From Flavobacteriaceae bacterium UBA4166 (GTDB taxonomy: Bacteria > Bacteroidota > Bacteroidia > Flavobacteriales > Flavobacteriaceae), in NCBI GenBank assembly GCA_002379985.1, contig DFVG01000016.1, positions 1 to 62,657 on the forward strand: a stretch of 62,657 bases of DNA, given 5' to 3'. Shown one piece after another: positions 42,632 to 51,570 of the stretch. Numbering within the stretch: position 1 is the stretch's first letter; the number at the start of each line of letters is the position of its first letter. The notes below the pieces were generated by a model. The model was not told the DNA's origin and searched no databases. It was given only the letters and a program-made list of their open reading frames with translations. A program made the position numbers and the translations under genes.

Positions 42632-44938
42632 TTATTCGCCTTTGACTTCTTCTTTGAATTTATCGAATTCACCCAACTTCTTTCGCTTGGGCCATGTGTT
42701 ATTGGACGTATCAATATCGGCCGTCTCCTCATCAGGGTCCACAACGATCTTCGTGATCTCCTTATCGGAAGCGATCACTTTACCAACACTCTTATCGTTC
42801 TTTCTCCAAATCTGTGCAGGATAGGTGATACGTTCTGTGGAACCGTCACTGTATGTGTATTCTGCAATAATAGGCATGGGGATTCCACCTGGCTTTTCAA
42901 AAACAACCTCATAGAAGAATTTAGGCTTCTTGAGGTTTGCTCTGTCCGAAGCGTCCACGTTATCCATGATATACTCCTGAAGTGTGGTAACATCCTCTAA
43001 AGAAGCGTTTTTCATGCTTTCCTCATAATCTTCGCTGCCTTCTTCAACTAAATAGACCAATGGTGGAAGATCGCTTTCCTGCATCCCACGCGCTTCCATC
43101 ATTTCACGAACTTGTTTGTTCATTTTGGAAGTTACATAGAATTTTTTCACATCTTCAACGCCAATATCAGTGTAATCTGTGGTGTAGAACCAGGATCTCC
43201 AGAACCAGTCTAGATCTACAGCCGAAGCATCTTCCATGGTACGGAAGAAATCTTCAGGGGTAGGATGTTTGAACATCCATCGTTGCGAATAGGTTCTAAA
43301 TGAATAGTCAAATAAATCGCGACCCATAATGGTTTCCCGAAGAATATTCAATCCCGTAGCAGGCTTGGCATAAGCATTGGCACCAAAACTATAGGTATTC
43401 AGTCCTTTGGTCATAATGGGCGCCATATTATCTTGATCGCTTGCCATATAATCTACAATGTTCTTGGCAGGTCCACGACGAGAAGGATATGCTTGATTGG
43501 GTGCAATCGCTTCAGGATATTCTTCTCCAAAATCTTGTTCGGCTACATATTGAACAAAAGTATTGATTCCTTCGTCCATCCATGTCCATTGCCGTTCGTC
43601 ACTATTAACGATCATCGGGAAGAAATTGTGCCCCACCTCGTGAATGATCACACTCATCATTCCGTATTTGGTACGTTCGCTATAATTTCCGTCTTCATCA
43701 GGACGACCATAGTTCCAACAGATCATTGGATATTCCATTCCTTGATTCTTTGCGTGAACCGAAATGGCTTTATGATAGGGATAATCGAATGTCATACGAG
43801 AATACGATTTCAAGGTGCTGGCCACCACACGTGTTGACCAGTCCTCCCATAACGGGTTTCCTTCCGGTGGGTATACTGAAACCGCCATTACATCACGATT
43901 TCCGATTTTCACCGCCATCATGTCCCAAATGTAGCGACGTGAAGTTGCAAAACCATAATCACGTACATTTTCGGCCTTGAACTTCCATGTTTTCTTTTGC
44001 TTAGAAAATCCTTTAGAGGCGGCCTCGGCTTCTTCTTGTGTTACTATAATTACCGGCTTATCATAAGATTTCTTTGCACGCTCATAGCGGTCCATCATAG
44101 CCTTTGTGAAGACCTCTTTTCGATTCAATAATTTTCCGGTAGCATCTAAGGTATGATCGGCTGGAACCGTAATGTTCACTTCAAAGTCACCAAAAGGCAA
44201 TGCGAATTCATCACGACCCCAAAACTGACTGTTCTGCCAGCCTTCCACATCGCTGTACACCGCCATTCGCGGATAGAATTGAGCAATCACATAACCTCGG
44301 TTTCCGTCAGCAAAGGTTTCAAATCCACTGCGGGCTCTATCAATAGTATGTTCCGGAATGTTGTACCACCATTTTATGGAGAAGGAAAAAGATTCTCCCG
44401 TTTTCAAAACTTTCGGCATTTCTACACGCATCATCGTTCTGTTGATGGTATAAGGAAGCGGATTCCCACGTTCGTTCTTTACCTCTTGAATTTTAAAACC
44501 GCCATCAAACCCGGCACCCATATATTTTCCAACGAAAGCACTCGCTAGCTCTGCCGGTGCGGCACCACTAGGCTCAATCAAAGGAGATTTTGAATCTTGT
44601 GCGCGTACGTTCTGATCCAACTGCACCCAAAGGTATTCCAGCTCATCAGGGGAGTTATTCGTGTACGTAATGGTTTCGTTTCCGTAGATGCGCGCTTTTT
44701 CGTCATCGAGTTCGATATCCATGACATAATCGGCCTGCTGCTGGTAGTAGTTCGGTCCGGGAGCTCCGTTTGGAGATCGGTACATGTTTGGAGTAGAAAA
44801 CTCTTCATACAATTGCTTAAAGCGATTGTTATTGTAATGCCCCGGTTTGCGGGCTTCCGTTTCTCCATCTTCTTGTGCCTGCGCCCATCCGGTCAACATC
44901 ACCACAAAGAAGAGCGTCAAAAGTCTTTTAAAATTCAT
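42632..44938 (-). CDS. M1-family metallopeptidase
   Basis: The 768-residue product has a signal peptide (LLTLFFVVMLTGWAQAQ) and an M1 (gluzincin) domain: the zinc motif HEVGH at H433-H437 and the downstream glutamate in WTWMDEGINTF. The N-terminal domain is the beta-saddle typical of M1. It lacks the conserved GxMEN motif; the matching text is QGMEYPMICWN, as in Bacteroidota M1 peptidases. It is predicted to be a periplasmic or secreted aminopeptidase. The DUF6702-like gene lies immediately upstream on the same strand. Confidence 0.92.
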   Translation of the reverse strand: MNFKRLLTLFFVVMLTGWAQAQEDGETEARKPGHYNNNRFKQLYEEFSTPNMYRSPNGAPGPNYYQQQADYVMDIELDDEKARIYGNETITYTNNSPDELEYLWVQLDQNVRAQDSKSPLIEPSGAAPAELASAFVGKYMGAGFDGGFKIQEVKNERGNPLPYTINRTMMRVEMPKVLKTGESFSFSIKWWYNIPEHTIDRARSGFETFADGNRGYVIAQFYPRMAVYSDVEGWQNSQFWGRDEFALPFGDFEVNITVPADHTLDATGKLLNRKEVFTKAMMDRYERAKKSYDKPVIIVTQEEAEAASKGFSKQKKTWKFKAENVRDYGFATSRRYIWDMMAVKIGNRDVMAVSVYPPEGNPLWEDWSTRVVASTLKSYSRMTFDYPYHKAISVHAKNQGMEYPMICWNYGRPDEDGNYSERTKYGMMSVIIHEVGHNFFPMIVNSDERQWTWMDEGINTFVQYVAEQDFGEEYPEAIAPNQAYPSRRGPAKNIVDYMASDQDNMAPIMTKGLNTYSFGANAYAKPATGLNILRETIMGRDLFDYSFRTYSQRWMFKHPTPEDFFRTMEDASAVDLDWFWRSWFYTTDYTDIGVEDVKKFYVTSKMNKQVREMMEARGMQESDLPPLVYLVEEGSEDYEESMKNASLEDVTTLQEYIMDNVDASDRANLKKPKFFYEVVFEKPGGIPMPIIAEYTYSDGSTERITYPAQIWRKNDKSVGKVIASDKEITKIVVDPDEETADIDTSNNTWPKRKKLGEFDKFKEEVKGE

Positions 44939-45003
44939 ACGTATTAGATTCTATATTTAGTAAACTGGTTAAAAATAATCGTTCTGTGATGCTCTTACGG
45001 AAT

Positions 45004-45510
45004 TCAATCAAATTTTAACATTCCTTTAGGAGTGTCTATGTTTAAAATCATGCTTTTTCGTTCTCCTCCCTTTTTGACATGCACTATATTCTGTTGTTCT
45101 TCAAACAAGTCTTGTAAAATGGAATTTTCTATGCTTATCGATGTAAAGTCGGTTACCTCTTCAATTTCAATATAGATTTTCACCATATCAACATCGTATT
45201 CTCTTCCAATATACTTCATCTTCAAAGGTTTGCCATCGGTCGTAACAGATAATTTCTGAAACACATACTGCTGCAATAAAACGACATCTGCTTCGGTTTC
45301 TTTATTGGTTGCCAGCGAAACATCCTTCCGATAGCGTTTTTGAAGGACCTCTTCAATATCATCAATGAAAATACTGGAGATGATCTGCAAGGCGTTTGTT
45401 TCAGAAGCGTATTCCACTTTGGTAACGCTCACATAGAATTTATGCTCCTCCTTTGCCCCGTGAAGTATTGGGACGACAAGAAATAGCAATAATGTTGTAA
45501 GAAACTTCAT
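45004..45510 (-). CDS. DUF6702-like exported protein
   Basis: I start at the second ATG (45510), two codons into the frame. The 168-residue product has a signal peptide (MKFLTTLLLFLVVPILHG) followed by HKFYVSVTKVEYASETNALQ, a feature of the DUF6702 family that in Bacteroidota is encoded next to an M1 peptidase, as here. Function is unknown. The rest is predicted to be beta-rich, with two lobes. Confidence 0.8.
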   Translation of the reverse strand: MKFLTTLLLFLVVPILHGAKEEHKFYVSVTKVEYASETNALQIISSIFIDDIEEVLQKRYRKDVSLATNKETEADVVLLQQYVFQKLSVTTDGKPLKMKYIGREYDVDMVKIYIEIEEVTDFTSISIENSILQDLFEEQQNIVHVKKGGERKSMILNIDTPKGMLKFD

Positions 45511-45565
45511 GTACATTGGGTTTCAAATGATATAAGACCTATTTTCCGTAGCAATGTTACAAGAA

Positions 45566-46354
45566 TTATTCCTCTTTTTTTGGCAACCGACTGCGATATT
45601 CAGAAGCCGATCGCGTAAGAGCTTCCCAGACCCCATTATAGTTTTCAATGCGGAAGTCGCGCTCAATGTCGGTGGTTTCAATACAAAAAAGTAAAAACTC
45701 ATAGAGGCGATCTTCCGGAATCTGAAATGCTTCTTCAAAAAATGCGGCTCCATAGCTGTTCGTAAGGTTTTCTATGGTTGAATTCTCTACATCCCATTTC
45801 CTCCGAAGTTTGAGCTTGCGATAATACCCGCTGATGTATTTGTATAAGCCTTCAAGATTTACTGCCGTAGGCGCAATTACTTGTCCCATCAAATTGGGGA
45901 TCTTTTCTTCTTGTACTCCCAAAAAGCCCGGTATCCCTACGTCGTAAAAGTTTATGGTGTCAATAATTTCAATGCGCTGAAGATCTTTTTCGATATCACC
46001 AGACAAACGCGGCAGTATTAATACCTCATCCAGTTCATTGACCAATTCTTGTAAGGTGATCTCCAAAAAACCATCTTTGTAAATTTCTTGGGTAATCACC
46101 GTGGTTTGGGGTTGGTATTTTAGGGAAGAAAAGAACAAGGTATCATTCGCGCGAACCGGAATTCGGAAACTACCGTCTTCATTGGTGATCGTTCTTTCGT
46201 TTAAACTAAGATTAATGACATGAATACCTTCTACATCTGTCCTATTTTGCAGGTTGCCTCGTAAGGTCTTTTCTTGCGCCCACCCTATACTGCAGGCACA
46301 GAGCCAACAAACAATAAAGATCTTAATTTTGGACGCGCGACTTGTACAATTCAC
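45566..46354 (-). CDS. CarboxypepD_reg-like domain protein (copy 2)
   Basis: The 262-residue product has a signal peptide ending WAQE and then a carboxypeptidase-regulatory-like beta-sandwich (residues ~30-110; GIHVINLSLNERTITNEDGSF is its signature). These are followed by a helical domain that includes VNLEGLYKYISGYYRKLK. Such domains occur at the N-terminus of TonB receptors and of secreted proteins, but this protein has no barrel. It overlaps its paralogue upstream by 32 bp, and the two are probably one operon with the M1 peptidase region. Confidence 0.82.
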   Translation of the reverse strand: MNCTSRASKIKIFIVCWLCACSIGWAQEKTLRGNLQNRTDVEGIHVINLSLNERTITNEDGSFRIPVRANDTLFFSSLKYQPQTTVITQEIYKDGFLEITLQELVNELDEVLILPRLSGDIEKDLQRIEIIDTINFYDVGIPGFLGVQEEKIPNLMGQVIAPTAVNLEGLYKYISGYYRKLKLRRKWDVENSTIENLTNSYGAAFFEEAFQIPEDRLYEFLLFCIETTDIERDFRIENYNGVWEALTRSASEYRSRLPKKEE

Positions 46355-47135
46355 TTTGCTGATGTAAATGTTCTAGTAAACGGATCTCGTTCGTTTCTTT
46401 TAATAGGTGTGGTTGTAATCCATTTTCTTCTACAAAATAGATAAAATCATTTACGCGAGCAGATTCGATATCGAAGGTTTCTGTAATGTACGTATTACTG
46501 AAGCGTTGTCGCAACGCCACGGTCAAGGCTTCTTTTGTGGCTACCACTTCTTTTGGAGTTTGTTTTTTCTTCGGAAAAAGTAAGCCCGCGAGCCCTAATA
46601 AATTGGCACCCGCTTGATTGGCACCTTGGTTAAGAGCCTCGGCCGCAATATTTCTTTTAATACTACTTTGCCGGTCGGGACGGAAGTCCATTTTAAACTC
46701 TAAATTTTCATAGGAAAGATCGAAACCTGAACCCACGGTCGATACTTTTATACGATCCACATCAGCAATCACATTACCGCTTAAATCGTATGGGCGCACG
46801 ATCACCTCTTCCAATTCATTGACCGCCGGATTTAGATAAATTCGCAATTGCTTGTTATTGATCACTCCCTCGTCTACAATAACTTTAAAAGATTGAAATT
46901 GTATGGCCGAAACCAGAATACGATCTTGTTCTGCCACTGCCAGAGTAAAAGAACCATCTGCCTCGGTGACCGTACCTTTCTGAGAGGAAATGTTATATAA
47001 ATTGATTCCTTCAATATCTTCTCCTTGTGGAGCCGTGACGCGTCCATTGATGACAGTGCGCTCAACCTCCTGTGCTTGCAACGACAAACTGCATCCAAAA
47101 AGAAACACATATATGATAGCACGGAAGGGATTCAT
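46323..47135 (-). CDS. CarboxypepD_reg-like domain protein (copy 1)
   Basis: The 270-residue product has a signal peptide ending LQAQ, then the regulatory-like beta-sandwich with GINLYNISSQKGTVTEADGSF, and a C-terminal helical part. It shares layout and motifs (VNELEEVIVRP versus VNELDEVLILP) with the following gene, showing an old tandem duplication. Function unknown; both proteins probably sit in the periplasm or at the outer membrane. Confidence 0.82.
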   Translation of the reverse strand: MNPFRAIIYVFLFGCSLSLQAQEVERTVINGRVTAPQGEDIEGINLYNISSQKGTVTEADGSFTLAVAEQDRILVSAIQFQSFKVIVDEGVINNKQLRIYLNPAVNELEEVIVRPYDLSGNVIADVDRIKVSTVGSGFDLSYENLEFKMDFRPDRQSSIKRNIAAEALNQGANQAGANLLGLAGLLFPKKKQTPKEVVATKEALTVALRQRFSNTYITETFDIESARVNDFIYFVEENGLQPHLLKETNEIRLLEHLHQQSELYKSRVQN

Positions 47136-47194
47136 ATTCTAAAAATACGGATCATTTCCTAATAAATATCATAAGAAGGCCAAGAAGGTTTGTT

Positions 47195-47202
47195 AAATTT
47201 GA
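47195..47202 (+). promoter_or_regulatory. TAnnTTTG promoter box of pepE
   Basis: TAAATTTG lies 19 bp before the pepE ATG in the space divergent from the CarboxypepD_reg-like genes. Confidence 0.5.
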
Positions 47203-47221
47203 ACTTTTCAACCCGAAATAC

Positions 47222-47926
47222 ATGAAAAACATTCTTCTGGCGAGCACCTCTACCTTGTACAAGGATTCTTATCTCAACTATTTAATGGAACCTTTGGAAG
47301 CATTTTTTGCTGCTTCGGAACAGATCTGCTTTATTCCGTATGCGCGACCCGGCGGTGTTTCTTATGATGATTACACGGCAAAAGTTTCCGAAGTATTTAA
47401 AAAGATAGATAAAGAGGTTCGGGGTATTCATACCTATGACAGTTCGGAAGAAGCTATTCTTAGTGCCGATGCCGTTTTTGTTGGAGGTGGAAATACGTTT
47501 GTGCTGCTTAACACTCTTTATCAATACAATCTACTGCCCGCATTACGCGACCGCATTTTCGAAGGTATGCCGTATTTAGGTACTAGTGCCGGATCGAACC
47601 TTTGTGGTATTACCATGCAAACCACCAACGACATGCCTATTGTGTACCCTCCTTCCTTTAAAACATTAGGGGTCGTTCCTTTTAATATCAATCCACATTA
47701 TCTGGATCCGCCACCTCATTTAGAACACATGGGTGAAACGCGTGAAACCAGAATTCAGGAGTTTCATACCTATCACAACCTTCCGGTCGTAGGGCTGCGA
47801 GAAGGGAGTTGGTTACACGTTCAGAAAGAAGAAATAACACTACACGGAATCCCATCTGCAAGAATTTTCGAACAAGGAAAACCCGCGTATGAGATCGCAT
47901 CCGGCTCGAAAATTGATTATTTTTAA
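47222..47926 (+). CDS. pepE: Dipeptidase E
   Basis: PepE is a cytoplasmic serine peptidase (family S51) that cleaves Asp-Xaa dipeptides. The 234-residue product has the nucleophile Ser in LGTSAGSNLCG, the catalytic His in NINPHYLDP and the acidic residue in VGLREGSWL. Its length is normal. The M15 peptidase gene starts 3 bp later, so the two are probably co-transcribed. Confidence 0.93.
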   Translation: MKNILLASTSTLYKDSYLNYLMEPLEAFFAASEQICFIPYARPGGVSYDDYTAKVSEVFKKIDKEVRGIHTYDSSEEAILSADAVFVGGGNTFVLLNTLYQYNLLPALRDRIFEGMPYLGTSAGSNLCGITMQTTNDMPIVYPPSFKTLGVVPFNINPHYLDPPPHLEHMGETRETRIQEFHTYHNLPVVGLREGSWLHVQKEEITLHGIPSARIFEQGKPAYEIASGSKIDYF

Positions 47927-47929
47927 CCT

Positions 47930-48670
47930 ATGGATCGGAAACAATTTATCAAAACCTCCTTGAGTGCTGTCACCGGACTCACACTACTACCCCACCTTGC
48001 TATGCGATCTACTACCTCATACACGCGAGATCAACTCATCGGAAAAGGAAATCCCGATCTTACGGGAGACACCTACCTGACTACTATGCACAAAGAAACT
48101 GCTGCTTCCTTTCAACGCATGAAAGCGGCTGCAGCCAAAGAAAATATCGCCATAGAGGTGGTTTCTGCCTATCGAAGTTTTGAGCGACAGAAAGAGATCT
48201 TTGAGCGAAAGTATGCTGACTTTACCTCAGACGGACTAGCACCTTTAGAGGCGATCAAAAAAATTATTGAATATTCTACCATCCCCGGGACCTCAAGACA
48301 CCATTGGGGCACTGATCTGGATCTGATCGATGCCAATGGAAGTCCACGCCCGCAGAGCGTGTTGCAGGCCAAGCATTTTCACGGTGACGGCCCGTTTTGC
48401 AAATTGAAGGAGTGGCTTAATGAGAATGCTGCTGAATTTGGTTTTTATGAAGTGTATACCAACAACGCGCAACGAAATGGGTTTAAGTATGAGCCTTGGC
48501 ATATGAGTTACGCTCCGGTATCCATTCCGATGCTTAAAGCCTATCGCAAATTAGATATCAAAGCGATATTGCAGGAGGAAAAAATTAAAGGGAGTGATTA
48601 TTTTACGGATGATTTTATCGCTACCTATCGGAAGGAAAATGTGCTAGACATCAATCCAAAACTGTTGTAA
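47930..48670 (+). CDS. M15-family D-alanyl-D-alanine carboxypeptidase (VanY-like)
   Basis: The 246-residue product has a hydrophobic N-terminus (TSLSAVTGLTLLPHLAM, a possible signal or anchor) and the VanY/DacA-like zinc domain: SAYRSFERQKEIF, SRHHWGTDLDL (zinc His and Asp), and YEPWHMSYAP (third zinc His). It trims peptidoglycan peptides. The first residues KQFIKTSLSAV lack a lipobox and lack twin arginines (one K-x-F form only), so export may be by Sec. Confidence 0.9.
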   Translation: MDRKQFIKTSLSAVTGLTLLPHLAMRSTTSYTRDQLIGKGNPDLTGDTYLTTMHKETAASFQRMKAAAAKENIAIEVVSAYRSFERQKEIFERKYADFTSDGLAPLEAIKKIIEYSTIPGTSRHHWGTDLDLIDANGSPRPQSVLQAKHFHGDGPFCKLKEWLNENAAEFGFYEVYTNNAQRNGFKYEPWHMSYAPVSIPMLKAYRKLDIKAILQEEKIKGSDYFTDDFIATYRKENVLDINPKLL

Positions 48671-48722
48671 TCAATTTCAATTTTTCTGGAATAAGGAACC
48701 ATTCCCATTGGCTTCACTTTCG

Positions 48723-48730
48723 TATCTTTA
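48723..48730 (+). promoter_or_regulatory. TAnnTTTA box (variant) upstream of the M48 gene
   Basis: TATCTTTA lies 19 bp before the ATG at 48750; it differs from the TAnnTTTG consensus only in the last base. Confidence 0.35.
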
Positions 48731-48749
48731 AGGCACTAAATCTACTCCT

Positions 48750-49514
48750 ATGAGACGCAGTAGCTGGAAAATTCGCATCTTCATTGGCTTGGCCATCGTA
48801 GCCTTCGCTTTCTTTAAAAAATGCGCCAATACGGAAGAGAACCCATATACCGGGAAAACACAAGTAATTTCCATGGACCCGCAAGAAGAAATTGCCATCG
48901 GACTCCAAAGTGCGCCGCAAATGGCCGAGCAATATGGCGGACTCTACCCTGATGAAAGAATGCAAAACTACGTAGATATGGTAGGACAAAAACTCGTTAA
49001 CAACACTATGGCACGAGAAACTCCGTATCAATATGATTTCCATTTATTGGCTGATGCACAAACGGTCAATGCCTTTGCGCTGCCGGGAGGTCAAATTTTT
49101 ATCACCTATGCTTTGTATTCGAGGTTAGAAAACGAAGACCAATTAGCAGGGGTATTAGGCCATGAGATTGGTCATGTATTGGGAAGACATTCCGCAGAAC
49201 GCATCGCCAACACCGAATTTTGGCAAACAGTCTCTCAAGGAGCTTCTGTAGGTGCCGATGCCGGTGGGCTCCTTTCCGGAATAGGTCAAAATGTATTGCT
49301 AGGAAATGGGCGCGAAGATGAATTAGAAAGCGACGATCTGGGAGTACGTTTCATGATAAGAGCTGGCTATGACCCTTATGAAATGATTGAAGTGATGGAA
49401 ATCTTAAAAGCAGCTGCAGGCCCAAATCGTGCACCAGAATTTAAAAGCACGCACCCTGACCCTGATAATCGTATCGAACAAATTGAAGCAGCCATTGAAA
49501 AATACGGAGGTTAA
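48750..49514 (+). CDS. M48-family metalloprotease
   Basis: The 254-residue product has a short N-terminal anchor (IRIFIGLAIVAFAFF) and the Ste24/HtpX-type motif GHEIGHVLGRHSAE, with the third ligand Glu in EDELESDDLG. The segment NAFALPGGQIFI is the family's substrate groove. It resembles the BepA/YcaL-type periplasmic proteases, which act in outer membrane quality control, but lacks TPR repeats. The end (FKSTHPDPDNRIEQI) is the expected one. Confidence 0.93.
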   Translation: MRRSSWKIRIFIGLAIVAFAFFKKCANTEENPYTGKTQVISMDPQEEIAIGLQSAPQMAEQYGGLYPDERMQNYVDMVGQKLVNNTMARETPYQYDFHLLADAQTVNAFALPGGQIFITYALYSRLENEDQLAGVLGHEIGHVLGRHSAERIANTEFWQTVSQGASVGADAGGLLSGIGQNVLLGNGREDELESDDLGVRFMIRAGYDPYEMIEVMEILKAAAGPNRAPEFKSTHPDPDNRIEQIEAAIEKYGG

Positions 49515-49565
49515 AAACGCACAGCTTCCGGTTAATTTCCTATAGAAGTCGGTTTATTTTGTTTG

Positions 49566-49573
49566 TATCTTTA
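49566..49573 (+). promoter_or_regulatory. TAnnTTTA box (variant) adjacent to the gpmI start
   Basis: TATCTTTA ends only 4 bp before the gpmI ATG at 49578. If this is the -7 box, the transcript would have almost no leader. Confidence 0.35.
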
Positions 49574-49577
49574 CGCT

Positions 49578-51092
49578 ATGCAAAAAAAGACCATCCTTCT
49601 CATTCTCGATGGCTGGGGGATCACGCAAGATGCTGAAGTCTCTGCCATCGCTCAAGCACACACCCCTTTTATCGACAGTTTATACGGCATCTACCCACAT
49701 GCGCAATTACTAACGCACGGCGCCCATGTTGGACTTCCGGAAGGACAAATGGGAAATAGCGAAGTTGGCCACATGAATTTAGGAGCGGGTCGTGTGGTAT
49801 ATCAGGACCTCGCAAAGATCAATAGAGCGGTTGCTCAAAATACACTTAAAGACGAAAAGGTGCTTCAGCACGCCTTTCAATACGCCAAGAAAAATCAAAA
49901 AAAAGTACATTTTTTAGGATTGGTTTCTGACGGTGGTGTACATTCTCACATCGATCATGTAAAAGCGATGTTGGATGCTGCCAAAGAAGCAGGCGTCTCC
50001 AACGTTTTCGTCCATGCATTCACCGACGGACGCGACGTTGATCCAAAATCAGGTGCAGGTTTTATCACTGAATTGGAAACGCACATGAAGCATTCCACCG
50101 GGAAATTGGCTTCCGTAGTGGGTCGGTATTTTGCTATGGACCGCGACAAACGTTGGGAACGGGTCAAAAAAGCATATGATGCGATTCGCTTCGGAAAAGG
50201 AATGCCCACAGAGAATGCTTCCGAAAGCATTAAAAAAAGTTATGAAGAAGGAGTTACCGATGAGTTCTTAGAGCCCTTAATCCTTACGGAAAATGAACAG
50301 CCTGTCGCGACGCTTTCCGAAGGCGACGTCGTAATCTTTTTCAATTTTAGAACCGACCGAGGACGACAACTCACTGAAGTATTGTCACAACAGGACCATC
50401 CCGAATACGAGATGACCAAAGGAAACTTTCATTATGTAACCTTGACCAACTACGATGATTCTTTTGAGAATATTCATGTGATCTTCAACAAAGAAAATAT
50501 TCAGGAAACTCTGGGAGAAGTCTTGGCGCGACATGGAAAGACCCAAGTTCGCATCGCGGAAACCGAAAAATACCCGCATGTAACGTTCTTCTTCAATGGA
50601 GGTAATGAAACTCCTTTTGATGGTGAAAAACGTATTTTGTGCCCTTCTCCGAAGATAGCTACTTATGACCTTAAGCCCGAAATGAGTGCCTTTGAAATAC
50701 GAGACAAGATTCTTCCCGTGATCAAAGAAGAAAGTGCCGATTTTATATGTCTGAATTTCGCCAATCCAGATATGGTGGGACATACCGGCGTCTTTGATGC
50801 TGCCCTCAAGGCCTGCGAAACCATTGACGTTTGTACGCAAAGTATAGTGAACGAAGCGCTCGCACATGGATATACGACCCTTATTATTGCTGATCATGGA
50901 AATAGTGAAACCATGCGAAATCCTGATGGATCACCAAATACCGCTCACACAACGAATCCGGTGCCTCTGATCCTTGTTGATAAAAACATTAAAGAAGTGC
51001 AAGACGGAGTGCTTGGAGACATTGCTCCTACCCTGCTCTCACTGATGGGAATCACCCCACCGAAAAGCATGACAGGAAAATCCCTGCTGTAG
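49578..51092 (+). CDS. gpmI: 2,3-bisphosphoglycerate-independent phosphoglycerate mutase
   Basis: GpmI interconverts 3- and 2-phosphoglycerate in glycolysis with two Mn2+ ions. I start at the ATG at 49578 (MQKKTILLILDGWGI), giving 504 residues, the normal length. Visible are the first metal Asp in LDGWG, the phosphoserine Ser in MGNSEVGHMNLGAGR, FTDGRDVDPKSG, and the late metal-binding IIADHGNSE. It is transcribed alone or with the HAD gene 70 bp downstream. Confidence 0.97.
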   Translation: MQKKTILLILDGWGITQDAEVSAIAQAHTPFIDSLYGIYPHAQLLTHGAHVGLPEGQMGNSEVGHMNLGAGRVVYQDLAKINRAVAQNTLKDEKVLQHAFQYAKKNQKKVHFLGLVSDGGVHSHIDHVKAMLDAAKEAGVSNVFVHAFTDGRDVDPKSGAGFITELETHMKHSTGKLASVVGRYFAMDRDKRWERVKKAYDAIRFGKGMPTENASESIKKSYEEGVTDEFLEPLILTENEQPVATLSEGDVVIFFNFRTDRGRQLTEVLSQQDHPEYEMTKGNFHYVTLTNYDDSFENIHVIFNKENIQETLGEVLARHGKTQVRIAETEKYPHVTFFFNGGNETPFDGEKRILCPSPKIATYDLKPEMSAFEIRDKILPVIKEESADFICLNFANPDMVGHTGVFDAALKACETIDVCTQSIVNEALAHGYTTLIIADHGNSETMRNPDGSPNTAHTTNPVPLILVDKNIKEVQDGVLGDIAPTLLSLMGITPPKSMTGKSLL

Positions 51093-51137
51093 GTATTTGT
51101 TGTAAGAATAAAACTTTATCCCTGCTATAATTCTTTG

Positions 51138-51145
51138 TAATTTTG
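51138..51145 (+). promoter_or_regulatory. TAnnTTTG promoter box of the HAD-map unit
   Basis: TAATTTTG lies 17 bp before the ATG at 51163. Confidence 0.5.
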
Positions 51146-51162
51146 CAGTTCATTACACCTTG

Positions 51163-51561
51163 ATGAACGAAACCTATACCATAGCAGTTGATTTTGATGG
51201 TACGATTGTGGAAGATGCTTTTCCGGATATCGGCAAACCGCAACTTTTTGCTTTCGACACCCTGAAAGCATTACAAGAAAAAGGGCACCGATTGATTTTA
51301 TGGACGTATCGTTACGGAAAACAATTGGATGATGCTGTAGCCTTTTGTGAAAAGCATGGTGTTGTCTTCTATGCTGTCAATAAAAGTTTTCCGGAAGAAA
51401 ATTTTGACCCGAAATATAGTCGAAAGATCAACGCCGATTACTTCATTGACGACCGAAATGTAGGTGGCCTCATGGGTTGGGGGGAAATCTATCAACAATT
51501 CTTAGGAGAGGCAGGTGTTGCGCCTGTCAAAAAGAAAAAGAAAAACTGGTTTGGCCTGTAA
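51163..51561 (+). CDS. HAD-superfamily hydrolase-like protein
   Basis: The 132-residue product has the HAD motif I DFDGTIV, then LILWTYRYGKQ (motif II Thr) and YFIDDRNVGG (motif IV, with two acidic residues). It lacks a cap domain and is short, like the Bacteroidota family represented by BT0820. The substrate is unknown. It starts at the ATG at 51163. The end of the protein is Lys-rich (PVKKKKKNWFGL). The map gene starts 9 bp later. Confidence 0.85.
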   Translation: MNETYTIAVDFDGTIVEDAFPDIGKPQLFAFDTLKALQEKGHRLILWTYRYGKQLDDAVAFCEKHGVVFYAVNKSFPEENFDPKYSRKINADYFIDDRNVGGLMGWGEIYQQFLGEAGVAPVKKKKKNWFGL

Positions 51562-51570
51562 TTTAAGAGT

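Noticed and set aside
46323..47135. Considered as the N-terminal piece of a broken TonB-dependent receptor
   Set aside because: There is no plug or barrel sequence downstream, the gene ends in a normal stop, and the paralogue next to it has the same full layout. It is a complete protein of its own.
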